Assembly (NCBI RefSeq): GCF_014191355.1
Contig: NZ_JACHWM010000003.1
Coordinates: 186,001 to 250,000, forward strand
DNA length: 64,000 nt
DNA from: Methylobacterium sp. R2-1
Lineage (GTDB): Bacteria; Pseudomonadota; Alphaproteobacteria; Rhizobiales; Beijerinckiaceae
Reading direction: 5' to 3'
The notes under the pieces were generated by a model. It worked only from the letters and a program-made list of their open reading frames with translations, made no database searches and was not told where the DNA came from. A program made the position numbers and the translations under genes. Shown one piece after another: positions 16,887 through 25,678 of the stretch; the stretch's first letter is position 1, and each line of letters starts with the position of its first letter.

Positions 16887-19157
16887 TCAGCCCTCCTCGT
16901 CGATGCCGAAGCTCACGCTCTCGACATTCGCCCGTTCGAACGCCTGCATCACGTACTGGTAGGAACGTTCCATGTCGCTGTGCTCCTCGTCCTCGCTCTC
17001 TACTGGCTTGAGGACGAACATCAGCATCGAGCGGCCGGTGACCGAGTAGCTTTCGCCGACCGCGAAACTTGCGATCTCCTGGCTGTCGGGCAAGTTGGTG
17101 TCGAGCAGCCGTGTCCAGGCCGTGCCGCCGGCCGCCTCGGGCAGGGTGAAGTCCACGACGTCGTGATAGGCGTTGTAGAACAGCAGAAGGGTGGCATCGC
17201 CGCCGCGCCGGTGGATGCCGCTCGCCTGGGCGCGCCCGTCGAGCAGCACGGCCAGCGTGCGAGAATTGCCGTCGTTCCAGTTCTCCGGCGACATTTCGGT
17301 GCCGGCGGGCGTGAGCCAAGTCACGTCCTTGACGCCGAACTCCTCGTCGTAGGCGCCGGTCACGAAGCGGCCGCGCGAGAGCATCGGCAGGGCATTGCGC
17401 AGCAGGATCAGGCGCTGCGTGAACTCGGCGAGATCCCGCTCTTCCTCGCCGATGGCCCCCCAATCGACCCAGGACACCTCATTGTCCTGACAATAGGCGT
17501 TGTTGTTGCCCTGTTGCGTGCGGGCGAACTCGTCACCGGCCAAGAGCATCGGCGTGCCCTTCGACAGGAACAAGGTCGCGAGCAGGTTGCGCATCTGGCG
17601 CAGCCGCACCGAGCGGATCTCGGGATCGTCGGTCGGGCCCTCGACGCCGTAATTGTAGGAGAGGTTGTGGCCGTGCCCGTCGCGGTTGCCCTCGCCATTC
17701 GCCTCGTTGTGCTTCTCGTTGTACGAAACCGTATCGTTGAGCGTGAAGCCATCGTGAGCGGTGATGAAGTTCACCGAGGCCCATGGCCGGCGCCCACGCT
17801 TGTTGAACTTGTCGGCCGACGCCGTGATGCGTGAGGCGAGCCCCGGCAAGAGGCCGGCATCGCCCTTCCAATAGCCGCGCACGTCATCGCGGAAGCGGTC
17901 GTTCCACTCGGCCCAGCCTGGCGGGAAGCCGCCGACCTGATAGCCGCCGGGGCCGCAATCCCAGGGCTCGGCGATGAGCTTCACGTCGTTGAGGACCGGA
18001 TCCTGACGGCAGGTGTCGAGGAAGCCGCCGCCCTCGTCGAAGCCGTAGGGCTCGCGGCCCAGAATGGTGGCGAGGTCGAAGCGGAAGCCGTCGACCCGCA
18101 TTTCGGTCGCCCAGTAGCGGAGCGAGTCGGTGACGAGCTGCAGCACGCGGGGATGCGACAGGTTGAAGGTGTTTCCCGTGCCGGTGTCGTTGATGTAGTA
18201 GCGCGGCTGGTTCGGCAGCAGCCGGTAATAGGAAGCGTTGTCGACCCCCTTGAAGGAGAGCGTCGGACCCTTCTCGTTGCCCTCGGCCGTGTGGTTGTAG
18301 ACCACGTCGAGGATCACCTCGAGGCCGGCGCCATGCATGCGCGCCACCATCTCCTTGAACTCGGAGAAGGCGAAATCCGGCACCGCGGCGTAGCGCCGGG
18401 CGGGCGTGAAGAACGAGATCGTGTTGTAGCCCCAGTAGTTGATCAAGCCCTTCTGCTGCAGGTAATCGTCCTGGACGAAGGAATGCACCGGCAGAAGCTC
18501 GACCGAGGTGACGCCGAGGCTCTTGATGTACTCGAGCACCGCCGGGTGACCCATGCCGGCATAGGTGCCGCGGTGCTTCTCCGGCACCGCCGGGTGCAGC
18601 TTGGTGAAGCCCTTGACGTGGGTCTCGTAGACGATGGTGCGCTCCCACGGCACGCGGGGCTTGGCATCGCGGCCCCAGGTGAAGGCCGGGTCGATCACCC
18701 GGGAGCGGCGGGTATAGGGGGCGGAGTCGCGCTCGTCGAAGGTGAGGTCGTCACCGGTCTCCATCTTGTAGCCGAACAGGGCCGGGTTCCACTCGATGGT
18801 GCCGACGAGGCCCTTGGCGTAGGGGTCGATCAGGAGCTTGTTCGGGTTGAAGCGGTGGCCCGCCTCCGGCTCATAGGGGCCGTGGACGCGATAGCCGTAG
18901 ATCGTGCCCGGGCGCGCGTCCGGCAGGTAGCCATGCCAGACTTCGTCGGTGTACTCGGGCAGCTCGATGCGCTCGATCTCGTTCTTGCCCTCGTCGTCGA
19001 ACAGGCACAGCTCGACCTTGGTGGCATGGGCCGAGAACAGTGCGAAGTTGACGCCACGGCCATCCCAGGTCGCACCGCGGGGATGCGGCGAGCCTTCGCG
19101 GATCCGCGTGCGCGACGTGCGCGGCTTGGGCATCCCAGTCCTCTCGGTGTCGGCCAT
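16887..19157 (-). CDS. glgX: Glycogen debranching enzyme GlgX
   Basis: 756 aa. An N-terminal CBM48 (residues ~15-130, GSPHPRGATWDGRGVNFALFSAHATKVELCLFD split over the domain) precedes the GH13 barrel with all four regions: DVVYNHT (region I), GFRFDLAT with the nucleophile Asp (II), LIAEPWD with the acid/base Glu (III), NFITAHDGF (IV). GlgX cleaves alpha-1,6 branches of phosphorylase-limit glycogen. Other glycogen genes are not adjacent here. The ATG at 19157 is chosen because the MADTERTG N-terminus leads straight into the conserved region; upstream codons in the frame read through the promoter region. Divergent from the SHOCT gene by 232 bases. Confidence 0.95.
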   Translation of the reverse strand: MADTERTGMPKPRTSRTRIREGSPHPRGATWDGRGVNFALFSAHATKVELCLFDDEGKNEIERIELPEYTDEVWHGYLPDARPGTIYGYRVHGPYEPEAGHRFNPNKLLIDPYAKGLVGTIEWNPALFGYKMETGDDLTFDERDSAPYTRRSRVIDPAFTWGRDAKPRVPWERTIVYETHVKGFTKLHPAVPEKHRGTYAGMGHPAVLEYIKSLGVTSVELLPVHSFVQDDYLQQKGLINYWGYNTISFFTPARRYAAVPDFAFSEFKEMVARMHGAGLEVILDVVYNHTAEGNEKGPTLSFKGVDNASYYRLLPNQPRYYINDTGTGNTFNLSHPRVLQLVTDSLRYWATEMRVDGFRFDLATILGREPYGFDEGGGFLDTCRQDPVLNDVKLIAEPWDCGPGGYQVGGFPPGWAEWNDRFRDDVRGYWKGDAGLLPGLASRITASADKFNKRGRRPWASVNFITAHDGFTLNDTVSYNEKHNEANGEGNRDGHGHNLSYNYGVEGPTDDPEIRSVRLRQMRNLLATLFLSKGTPMLLAGDEFARTQQGNNNAYCQDNEVSWVDWGAIGEEERDLAEFTQRLILLRNALPMLSRGRFVTGAYDEEFGVKDVTWLTPAGTEMSPENWNDGNSRTLAVLLDGRAQASGIHRRGGDATLLLFYNAYHDVVDFTLPEAAGGTAWTRLLDTNLPDSQEIASFAVGESYSVTGRSMLMFVLKPVESEDEEHSDMERSYQYVMQAFERANVESVSFGIDEEG

Positions 19158-19389
19158 CGTCGTCCCATTCTGTCTTGTGGCGGCCCCCGCGGGTCCGGCC
19201 GGACTCTGAACGTTCACGGAACCGCGAAGCTCCGTTCCGGCTGACGCGGCGCAGCAAATTTTTCCCGATCCGCTGCGCCCTCGCGGATGTGGGCGGATGT
19301 GGTAGGCCTTGGACGAAACTCGCGGTGGGGGCTGGCGTTGCAACGCGCTCCATCGATCGCATGGACAACGTCGTGGGGGACAACCGCCG

Positions 19390-20172
19390 ATGATCGAAGA
19401 CCCCGAACACCGGCCCGCCGGTCTCCAGGCACTGGCCGAGCGGCATGGCGTGAGCCTGGACGCGGTGCGTCACCTGTTGCGGGCGCTTCAGTCGGGCCAG
19501 GGCAACATGGCCCAGTTCGATCATCCCGATCTCGGCGGCTTCGGCCAGTGGTCGCGCGGCGGCATGGTGATGGTCGGATCGATGAACGATCACGCGCTGA
19601 AGGCCCGAGTCGATGCCCTCTGCACCGAACTCGCCGCGGCCCTGCCGCTCTCCGGCTTCCGCGAGGAGGCAGCCTCGGGCAATTGGTGGCCGGACAATCT
19701 CGGCCTGCCGTCGAGCGCGGGGGCGCAGAACGGGACGCGCTACGCCTTCTTCCCCGAGAAGCGGCGGCTCGCCGTCGAATCGAATGGACGGCTCGCCCTC
19801 TACGACACCGCCGAGCGCATCGTCACCGGCGCGAGCCAGCAGCAGGGCGGGACGTCGTCGCTGCGCTTCAGCGGACCGCAGGGGAGTTTTTCGCTGGAGG
19901 ATCTGACGCCGGTCGAGTGGGATGCCGCGGCCACACCGTCGGCACCGACGGGCGCAACGTCGTTCACGTCTTCAACGGGGGAATCGGCGGCGTTCTCGGC
20001 CCATCCGGTCTCGCGTGAGCCCGCCGCCCCTCCGCAGGGCCCGGCCGCATCGAGCGCAGGCTCCGCCGATGTTCTCTCGATCCTCGAACGACTGGCCGAA
20101 CTGCACAAGAAGGGCGTGCTGACCGATACGGAGTTCTCGGCCAAGAAGGCGGAGTTGCTGGCGCGGCTCTGA
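19390..20172 (+). CDS. SHOCT-domain protein of unknown function
   Basis: 260 aa from the ATG at 19390. Residues ~1-170 form a globular region (with LQALAERHGVSLDAVRHLLRALQSGQGNMAQF cut by Gly, and GNWWPDNLG, YAFFPEKRRLAV) that I know only as conserved in alphaproteobacteria; a Ser/Thr/Ala/Pro-rich linker (~180-230) follows; the last 30 residues are a SHOCT motif (LERLAELHKKGVLTDTEF then AKKAELLARL). SHOCT helices usually mediate oligomerisation or membrane-associated assembly. Function unknown. Divergently transcribed from glgX with which it may share a regulatory region. Confidence 0.75.
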   Translation: MIEDPEHRPAGLQALAERHGVSLDAVRHLLRALQSGQGNMAQFDHPDLGGFGQWSRGGMVMVGSMNDHALKARVDALCTELAAALPLSGFREEAASGNWWPDNLGLPSSAGAQNGTRYAFFPEKRRLAVESNGRLALYDTAERIVTGASQQQGGTSSLRFSGPQGSFSLEDLTPVEWDAAATPSAPTGATSFTSSTGESAAFSAHPVSREPAAPPQGPAASSAGSADVLSILERLAELHKKGVLTDTEFSAKKAELLARL

Positions 20173-20180
20173 TCCCTACG

Positions 20181-20214
20181 CCGCCATGGCGGGGCGAAGC
20201 CGAAGCCATCCAGG
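20181..20214. repeat. REP-like half element
   Basis: The sequence around CGGGGCGAAGCCGAAGCCATCCAGG resembles one arm of the dispersed palindromic element seen complete at 55635-55728 (GAGGCGAAGCC...GATCCAGG). Only one arm is recognisable here. It lies just after the SHOCT gene stop. Confidence 0.35.
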
Positions 20215-20362
20215 GCTCGACTCGAACCGGAGCAGGCATGACATCGGATCGCTCCGCATCCTCTCGCGCTGACGGATCGGCTGGGGCGAACGTCCGCCCA
20301 TGACACGACGGCCTGTCGCCGCAGGCCCCGTCGTATCGCCGCGAACGCCCTAGATCCGGGCC

Positions 20363-21427
20363 ATGGCCCTGCGCGACCTCATCGACATAGACCGCATCTT
20401 CCACGAACCCGCGGTCGCCGACTTCCACCGCGGTCGCGAGATCCTGGCACGCTACCCGAATGCCGAGCGGATCGAGGTCCCGTCGCACTGGAACATTCCG
20501 GAGCTGCACGGCAATGCCGGCTCGGTCGAGGATTGGGTGCGGATCAAACGCTCGACGCTGGTGCTCGGCGTGAAGAAGGGGCTCGCCCTGCGGCCCAACG
20601 GCCGCTCGGCCCACTTCATCGCGCCCTCCACCTCGAATGGCTGCGCGATGTCTTGTGCCTATTGCTACGTGCCGCGCCGCAAGGGCTTCTCGAACCCGAT
20701 CTCGCTGTTCGTCAACGTCGAGGCGGTCTGTGCGGCGATCGCGCGCCACGCGGAGAAGCAGGGTCCGCTGCCTGAGCCCGACCAGATCGACCCGGAGGCT
20801 TGGGTCTACGATCTCGGTGAGAACGGCGACCTCTCGGTCGATGCGATGATCTGCGGCAACGTCCGCGATCTCGTCGCGCTGTTTCGCGGGCTGCCCAACG
20901 CCAAGGGCTCGTTCGCGACCAAGGCCGTCAACCGGGATCTCCTCGCCTACGACCCGCAAGGACGCACCCGCATCCGCTTCTCTCTGATGCCGGCGCGGAT
21001 CGCGCGGGCGGTGGATGTCCGAACCGCACCGATCCCCGAGCGGATCGCCGCGATCGACGACTTCGTACGGGCTGGCTACGAGGTCCACGTCAATTTCTCG
21101 CCCGTGATCCTCTACGAGGGCTGGGAGGCGGATTGGGCAGCGCTGTTCGACGCGATCGACGGGACGATCTCGGACGCGGCCAAGGGTCAGCTGGCCTGCG
21201 AGATCATCATGCTGACTCACAATGCCGGGCTGCACGAGGTCAATCTGGGCTGGCACCCGAAGGCCGAGGACCTGCTCTGGCGGCCGGACATCCAGGAGAC
21301 CAAGCGCTCGGAGGGTGGCGGCGACAACCTGCGCTACCGCGCCGGCTGGAAGGGGAAATGGCTCGCCCGATTCAAGGCGCTGCTCGCCGAGCGGATGCCC
21401 TATTGCCGGGTGCGCTACGCGTTCTGA
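20363..21427 (+). CDS. Spore photoproduct lyase-family radical SAM protein
   Basis: 354 aa. The radical SAM cluster motif is SNGCAMSCAYCYVPRR (about residues 92-107), with the CxxxCxxC spacing and preceding FIAPSTSNGC seen in the SPL family. The C-terminal region is longer than a bare TIM barrel and ends RMPYCRVRYAF with a Cys where SPL proteins carry the conserved cysteine. True SPL repairs spore photoproduct in Gram-positive endospores; this bacterium does not sporulate, so the alphaproteobacterial paralogues presumably repair another DNA lesion or modify another substrate. Followed after 14 bases by a deaminase gene with a strong RBS, so they form an operon. Confidence 0.85.
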   Translation: MALRDLIDIDRIFHEPAVADFHRGREILARYPNAERIEVPSHWNIPELHGNAGSVEDWVRIKRSTLVLGVKKGLALRPNGRSAHFIAPSTSNGCAMSCAYCYVPRRKGFSNPISLFVNVEAVCAAIARHAEKQGPLPEPDQIDPEAWVYDLGENGDLSVDAMICGNVRDLVALFRGLPNAKGSFATKAVNRDLLAYDPQGRTRIRFSLMPARIARAVDVRTAPIPERIAAIDDFVRAGYEVHVNFSPVILYEGWEADWAALFDAIDGTISDAAKGQLACEIIMLTHNAGLHEVNLGWHPKAEDLLWRPDIQETKRSEGGGDNLRYRAGWKGKWLARFKALLAERMPYCRVRYAF

Positions 21428-21441
21428 CGGGAGGAGACGGG

Positions 21442-21903
21442 ATGCCGGATCACGAGACCTACCTGCGCGAGGCGACCGAACTGGCGCTTGCCAACGTCGC
21501 CGAGGGTGGCAGCCCTTACGGTGCGGTGATCGTGAGGGAAGGAGAGGTCGTGGCGCGGGCGGCCAACCGCATTCACCGCACCAACGATCCGAGCGACCAT
21601 GCGGAGATGGTGGCACTGCGCGCGGCGAGCCAGCGGCTCGGCCGGCCCAAACTCGACGATTGCATCGTCTACGCCAGCGGGCGACCCTGCCCGATGTGCC
21701 ATGCGGCGATGCGGCTCGCCGGGGTGAAACAGGGCTACTTCGCCTTCACCGCCGAGGAGGCGGAAGCGGAGGGGCTGATCAGCGCCGGGATCTATGCCGA
21801 GCTGTGCCGGCCGCTCGAAGAGCAGCCGATGCAGGTGCGCCACCACCCGCTTCCGGATGAGCAGAGCCCCTACCGCGCCTGGGCGGAGCGGAAGCGCCGC
21901 TGA
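21442..21903 (+). CDS. Nucleoside/guanine deaminase (CDA superfamily)
   Basis: 153 aa. Zinc-dependent deaminase with the HAE motif (SDHAEMVALR, about residue 52, zinc ligand and proton-shuttle Glu) and PCPMC (about 82-86, two Cys ligands). The N-terminal sequence with GGSPYGAVIVREGEVV fits guanine deaminase / tRNA-adenosine deaminase-like enzymes of the GuaD-CumB subfamily. Likely hydrolyses guanine or a related base in purine salvage. Shine-Dalgarno GGAGGAGACGGG precedes the start. Downstream of the SPL-like gene in the same unit; a shared role in nucleic-acid damage or base clearance is possible but inferred. Confidence 0.82.
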   Translation: MPDHETYLREATELALANVAEGGSPYGAVIVREGEVVARAANRIHRTNDPSDHAEMVALRAASQRLGRPKLDDCIVYASGRPCPMCHAAMRLAGVKQGYFAFTAEEAEAEGLISAGIYAELCRPLEEQPMQVRHHPLPDEQSPYRAWAERKRR

Positions 21904-21912
21904 GTACCCGGT

Positions 21913-22224
21913 TCAGTGCGTCCAGGGCGCCGTACGGTTGAACTTGAAATTGTCGGAGTAGGACAGGCCCTTGCGCGCGATCGGCGGCGGCGTCTCCTCG
22001 ACACGGTAGGCGATGCCCGCCGACTTGGCGTAGGCCACCGCCTCCTCCGAGGTGTCGAATTCGAGCCGCACCTGCTGCAGCATGTCCGACGAGCCGGTCC
22101 AGCCCATCAGCGGGTCGGTCTCGCGCGGTTCAGTCTGGTCGAACTCCAGCACCCACTGCTTGGTGCGGGCGAGCCCGGACTGCGCGGGATCCTTGGCGGG
22201 ACGGTAGATGCGGGCGCTCGGCAT
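21913..22224 (-). CDS. ETC complex I subunit (NDUFS4-like)
   Basis: 103 aa. Full-length match to the ETC complex I subunit conserved region found as NDUFS4 in mitochondria and as an accessory subunit in alphaproteobacteria: ARIYRPAKDPAQSGLARTKQW, then FDTSEEAVAYAKSAGIAYRV and a C-terminal NFKFNRTAPWTH. It binds at the peripheral arm of NADH:quinone oxidoreductase near the Fe-S relay. Not near the nuo operon, which is normal for this subunit. Read downstream of tRNA-Pro on the same strand with 30 bases between, so a joint transcript is possible. Confidence 0.9.
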   Translation of the reverse strand: MPSARIYRPAKDPAQSGLARTKQWVLEFDQTEPRETDPLMGWTGSSDMLQQVRLEFDTSEEAVAYAKSAGIAYRVEETPPPIARKGLSYSDNFKFNRTAPWTH

Positions 22225-22251
22225 CGGACGGCTGACGTCTCCGGAGAGGTA

Positions 22252-22328
22252 TGGTCGGGGCGATAGGATTCGAACCTACGACCCTCTGCTCCCAAAGCAG
22301 ATGCGCTACCAGACTGCGCTACACCCCG
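22252..22328 (-). tRNA. tRNA-Pro (anticodon UGG), CCA encoded
   Basis: Read on the minus strand, 5' CGGGGTG pairs with CGCCCCG in the acceptor stem, the D-arm is GCGC-AGTCTGGTA-GCGC, the anticodon arm is TCTGC-TTTGGGA-GCAGA with anticodon TGG, and the T-arm is TAGG-TTCGAAT-CCTA. Discriminator A (22255) is followed by an encoded CCA (22254-22252). Confidence 0.97.
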
Positions 22329-22391
22329 ACGCTGTGACGGAGATACCGCCTCGGCTCTCGGCCGGCAAGGCGCTGCTCGTCACATGGACGG

Positions 22392-22607
22392 TCAGACGAG
22401 GATATCGAGGACGCGCTTCTCAGATTCGATCGTGGATTTGAGCACGGCGGTGTTCACGGAGACGCCGAACGAGGCCGAAGCCAGGTCGGCGTCGGCCGTG
22501 ACCGGCTCGGCGGCGGATTGCGGCGAGGCGGCGCGGGACGCCGCTCCGTCGAAGCGCTGCATGGCGGCACTCAGGCCTGCCGAACTCGTGGAGACTGCCG
22601 AGACCAT
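22392..22607 (-). CDS. Miniature flagellar rod/hook-like protein
   Basis: 71 aa. The N-terminus (SAVSTSSAGLSAAMQRFDGAAS) resembles the N-terminal helix of flagellar axial proteins (FlgB/FlgC/FlgE class, SALSGLxAAxxRxxxxAxN), and the C-terminus (DLASASFGVSVNTAVL then LKSTIESEKRVLDILV) resembles their C-terminal helix. The central beta domain is lacking. It could be a reduced rod-like protein or an evolutionary remnant. No flagellar gene is adjacent; tRNA-Pro and the complex I subunit lie downstream on the same strand. The similarity is by eye and should be tested. Confidence 0.5.
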   Translation of the reverse strand: MVSAVSTSSAGLSAAMQRFDGAASRAASPQSAAEPVTADADLASASFGVSVNTAVLKSTIESEKRVLDILV

Positions 22608-22790
22608 GAACCGTCCTCGCTGCGTTCCGGCAACTCAGCACGGGAAAGGTAAAAGACGTCCTCAGCGGATTGGCGCAATGCGCTGGGCCGGCCGCGGCTT
22701 GATCGGATCGCTTGATTCACTCACTCGGCGATCCCACCTCGCCGCAGGCCGGCAGACTTGCCCTCGCGGGCCCGGAGACAAGGCGTAGCG

Positions 22791-23498
22791 ATGATCGATC
22801 TGTACTATTGGCCGACCCCGAACGGCCACAAGGTGACGATGTTCCTGGAGGAGGCCGGTCTCCCCTACACCATCCACCCTGTCGATATCGGCAAGGGCGC
22901 GCAGTTCGAGCCGTCTTTCCTGAAAATCGCGCCGAACAATCGCATGCCCGCCATCGTCGATCAGGCCCCTGCCGACGGGGGACAGCCGGTTTCGCTGTTC
23001 GAGTCGGGCGCGATCCTGCTCTACCTCGCCGAGAAGACGGGGCGTTTCCTCCCCGCCGACCTGCGCGGCCGGGCCGAGACCCTGCAATGGCTGTTCTGGC
23101 AGATGGGCGGTCTCGGGCCGATGCTCGGCCAGAACCACCATTTCTCGCAATATGCGCCGGAGAAGATCCCCTACGCCATCGATCGTTACGTGAAGGAGAC
23201 GAACCGACTCTACGGCGTGCTCGACCGGCGGCTCGCCGACCGCGCTTTCGTCGCGGGCGCCGACTACACCATCGCCGACATGGCCGCCTATCCCTGGATC
23301 GTGCCGTGGGAGAAGCAGGGCCAGCGGCTCGACGATCATCCCAACCTGAAGCGCTGGTTCGAGGCGATCGCCGAGCGCTCCGCCACCAAGGCAGCCTATG
23401 CGCGGGCGGCCGAGGTCAACCCGAACTACGGCCGGCCGATGAGCGAGGACGCCAAGCGGGTGATGTTCGGCCAAACCGCGACGAACACCAAGCGCTGA
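22791..23498 (+). CDS. Glutathione S-transferase (nu-class, YfcG/YghU-like)
   Basis: 235 aa. Thioredoxin-like N-terminal domain (LYYWPTPNGHKVTMFLEEAGLPY, then APNNRMPAIVD with the cis-Pro, and FESGAILLYLAEKTG) and an alpha-helical C-terminal domain (residues ~95-215). The TPNG motif and LNPNGKIPAI-type region are those of the YfcG/YghU disulfide-bond oxidoreductases, which use glutathione without a catalytic Cys or Tyr. Cytosolic. The start at 22791 puts the strand beta-1 at residue 3; a nearby upstream ATG would add 11 residues. Converges with the next gene, three bases between stops. Confidence 0.87.
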   Translation: MIDLYYWPTPNGHKVTMFLEEAGLPYTIHPVDIGKGAQFEPSFLKIAPNNRMPAIVDQAPADGGQPVSLFESGAILLYLAEKTGRFLPADLRGRAETLQWLFWQMGGLGPMLGQNHHFSQYAPEKIPYAIDRYVKETNRLYGVLDRRLADRAFVAGADYTIADMAAYPWIVPWEKQGQRLDDHPNLKRWFEAIAERSATKAAYARAAEVNPNYGRPMSEDAKRVMFGQTATNTKR

Positions 23499-23501
23499 GG
23501 C

Positions 23502-24368
23502 CTACCGCCCGCTGCGCCGGGCGGCCACCGTGGCGAGGCCCGCAAAATCATTGTCGCCGTCGCCGTGGGCGATGGCGTCGAGGAGGTTGTCGCGCAGCAC
23601 GCTGGCGAAAGGCATCGGCACGTTGACCGCCTCACCCGCGGCGAGCGCAAGGCGGACATCCTTGAGTCCGAGCCGGATGGTGAAGCCCGGCGGCTCGTAG
23701 CGGCCTTCCATGATCATCGCGCCGTAATTCTTGTAGACCGGCGAGGCGAACAGGGTGCTGGTGAGCATCTCCAGCACGTCGGCCCCGGCGATGCCGTGCC
23801 CCTCCGCGAAGGCGGCCGCCTCTCCCATCGCCTCGATGGCCGAAACCAGCATGAAGTTGCCCGCGAGCTTGACGGCGTTGGCCCGCTCCGGCTCCGCGCC
23901 GAAGCGCCAGGTCTTGCTGCCCATGGCGTCGAACAATGGCTGCACCCGCGCAAGCGCCCCGTCATCTCCCGCGGCGATGATGTTGAGCGCGCCCTTTTCC
24001 GCTGCGTCCGGCCGGCCGAAGACCGGGGCGGAGATGTAGGCCACACCGGCGCGCCCGTGCACCGCCGCCAGTTCCTTGGCGAGTGCCACCGAGATCGTGG
24101 ACATGCCGATATGCACGGCCGGACGCTGCCCGGTGTCGAGCAGGCCGCCCTCGACGATGACCGAACGCAGGGCTGCATCGTCAGCCAGCATGGTGATCGC
24201 GGCATCACCGGAAAAGGCCTCGGCCGCGCTCCCCACAGGCTCCGCACCCTGAACCGCCTCAGCCGCCTCGGGCGAGCGATTCCACACCCGCACCCGGTGC
24301 CCCGCCGCGACGAGCCGCGCCGCCATGGCCCGGCCCATGCGGCCGAGCCCAATGAAACCGACATCCAT
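23502..24368 (-). CDS. Beta-hydroxyacid dehydrogenase (3-hydroxyisobutyrate dehydrogenase family)
   Basis: 288 aa. N-terminal Rossmann fold with VGFIGLGRMGRAMAARL, Asn in WNRSPEA suggesting NADP preference, and a C-terminal helical domain with the catalytic Lys in NAVKLAGNFMLVSAIEAMGEA (about residue 168). The family reduces or oxidises small beta-hydroxyacids such as tartronate semialdehyde, 3-hydroxyisobutyrate or glyoxylate. In a methylotroph, tartronate-semialdehyde or glyoxylate reductase roles are possible, but not shown. Same strand as the alpha/beta hydrolase, 54 bases downstream of its stop. Confidence 0.85.
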   Translation of the reverse strand: MDVGFIGLGRMGRAMAARLVAAGHRVRVWNRSPEAAEAVQGAEPVGSAAEAFSGDAAITMLADDAALRSVIVEGGLLDTGQRPAVHIGMSTISVALAKELAAVHGRAGVAYISAPVFGRPDAAEKGALNIIAAGDDGALARVQPLFDAMGSKTWRFGAEPERANAVKLAGNFMLVSAIEAMGEAAAFAEGHGIAGADVLEMLTSTLFASPVYKNYGAMIMEGRYEPPGFTIRLGLKDVRLALAAGEAVNVPMPFASVLRDNLLDAIAHGDGDNDFAGLATVAARRSGR

Positions 24369-24422
24369 GTGTCAACTCCGGATTGCTGCCTCGTCCCCGT
24401 CGCGGCGGGAACGCCTGGGCGC

Positions 24423-25475
24423 TCAGTGGGTGTTGAGGAATTCCAGCGTCAGCGTGTTGAACATCTCGGTCGCCTCCATGTGGACGAGGTGGCCGACATT
24501 GTTGATGACCTCCGCCTTGCCGTTCGGCATCCGGCCGGCGAGCGAGCGGGCATGGCCGGTGTTGTCGCCCATGCCGGAGCGCATCTCCGCCGGCGCGAAG
24601 CCCTTGCCGGGGGCATTGTGGTCGTTGGCCCCCATGATGAACAGGGTCGGCGCCTTCACGAGCGGGATCTCGTGGACGACCGGCTGGCCCCAGATCATCT
24701 GGTAGGAGTTCACGAAGGATTTGAGCCAGCGCGGATACTCGCCCGAGCCCTTCACTCGCTCGCGGATCGACACGAACGGCTCGATCGCCGCAGCGGGGAT
24801 CGAGAGCGCGTAGCTCGTCATCAACTGCTTGCGGTAGGCGTCGGCGCTAAGATCGCCCTCGCGGGCGAGCAGCGTCTCGTCAGAGACCGGTGGGACGGTG
24901 AACCGGTAATCCTCCAGCCCGATCGGCGCCTCCAGCACCAGGCTATTCACCCGCTGCGGGTAGCTCCGCGCGAGACGCACCGCGAGCATGCCGCCCATGG
25001 AATGGGCCACCACGTCGAACCGCTGGATTTTCAGGCTGTCGGCGAGCGCGATCGTGTCGGCGGCCATCCGGTCGAAGGTGAAGGCACCGACCGGTTTCGA
25101 GGACTTGCCAAAGCCGAGCTGGTCGGGGACCACCACCCGGTAGCCCGCGTTCGAGAGGGCGCGAATCACCGGCTCCCAATAGCTCGAAGGGAAGTTGCGC
25201 CCGTGCAGCAGCAGCACCGTGCGTCCGTTGGCGTTGTCGGCGGCCGGCACGTCCATGTAGGCGAGGCGCTGGGCTTCACCGTCGCGCGTCAGGGGCAGGA
25301 AGCGCACCGGAAAGGGATAGGCGAAGCCTTCGAGGCCGATGCCGAGCGGCTGCTGCTCCTCGGCACGGACGGCAGCCGGTGTCAGTGTCAGCAGCGACGC
25401 GAGGAAGAGCGCGAGGCAAGGCGCGAGGCGATGCGCAAGGCGACGCGCAAGGATCGAGTGGGCACGCATGGACAC
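24423..25475 (-). CDS. Secreted alpha/beta hydrolase
   Basis: 350 aa. A signal peptide (two arginine pairs, then LAPCLALFLASLLTLTPAAVRA, cleaved after about residue 38) directs it to the periplasm. Core features: LLHGRNFPSSYWEPVIRAL (oxyanion strand), nucleophile elbow AHSMGGMLA (about residue 160), Asp in FIMGANDHNAPGK and a C-terminal His in VGHLVHMEA. Looks like a homologue of pimeloyl-ACP esterase-like or haloperoxidase-like hydrolases; substrate unknown. Upstream of the HIBADH-type gene and perhaps in one unit with it. Divergent from the MFS gene. Confidence 0.83.
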   Translation of the reverse strand: MSMRAHSILARRLAHRLAPCLALFLASLLTLTPAAVRAEEQQPLGIGLEGFAYPFPVRFLPLTRDGEAQRLAYMDVPAADNANGRTVLLLHGRNFPSSYWEPVIRALSNAGYRVVVPDQLGFGKSSKPVGAFTFDRMAADTIALADSLKIQRFDVVAHSMGGMLAVRLARSYPQRVNSLVLEAPIGLEDYRFTVPPVSDETLLAREGDLSADAYRKQLMTSYALSIPAAAIEPFVSIRERVKGSGEYPRWLKSFVNSYQMIWGQPVVHEIPLVKAPTLFIMGANDHNAPGKGFAPAEMRSGMGDNTGHARSLAGRMPNGKAEVINNVGHLVHMEATEMFNTLTLEFLNTH

Positions 25476-25678
25476 TTCGTCTCCGGTGGCCGGCTGTCAG
25501 AAAAAGACGATACAGACACAAAACGTGAGCGCGCCGTCCCAGGCTCGGATTGCCGGAGGAGGGTGCGTAATCGGGCCGGGCTCCGCCCCGACGGCGCGCC
25601 GGTGTTGAGGTTAAGCGCGTCGCCCGGTGAGGGACAGATAGGGCGGATCGACAGCCTGCAAGCTCCGGACGGTGGACG

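Noticed and set aside
19205..19245. GGAAC...GTTCC inverted repeat before glgX and the SHOCT gene as an EcfG promoter
   Set aside because: GGAAC occurs on both strands, but no CGTT-type -10 is found at 16 or 17 bases in either direction; it remains a small palindrome.
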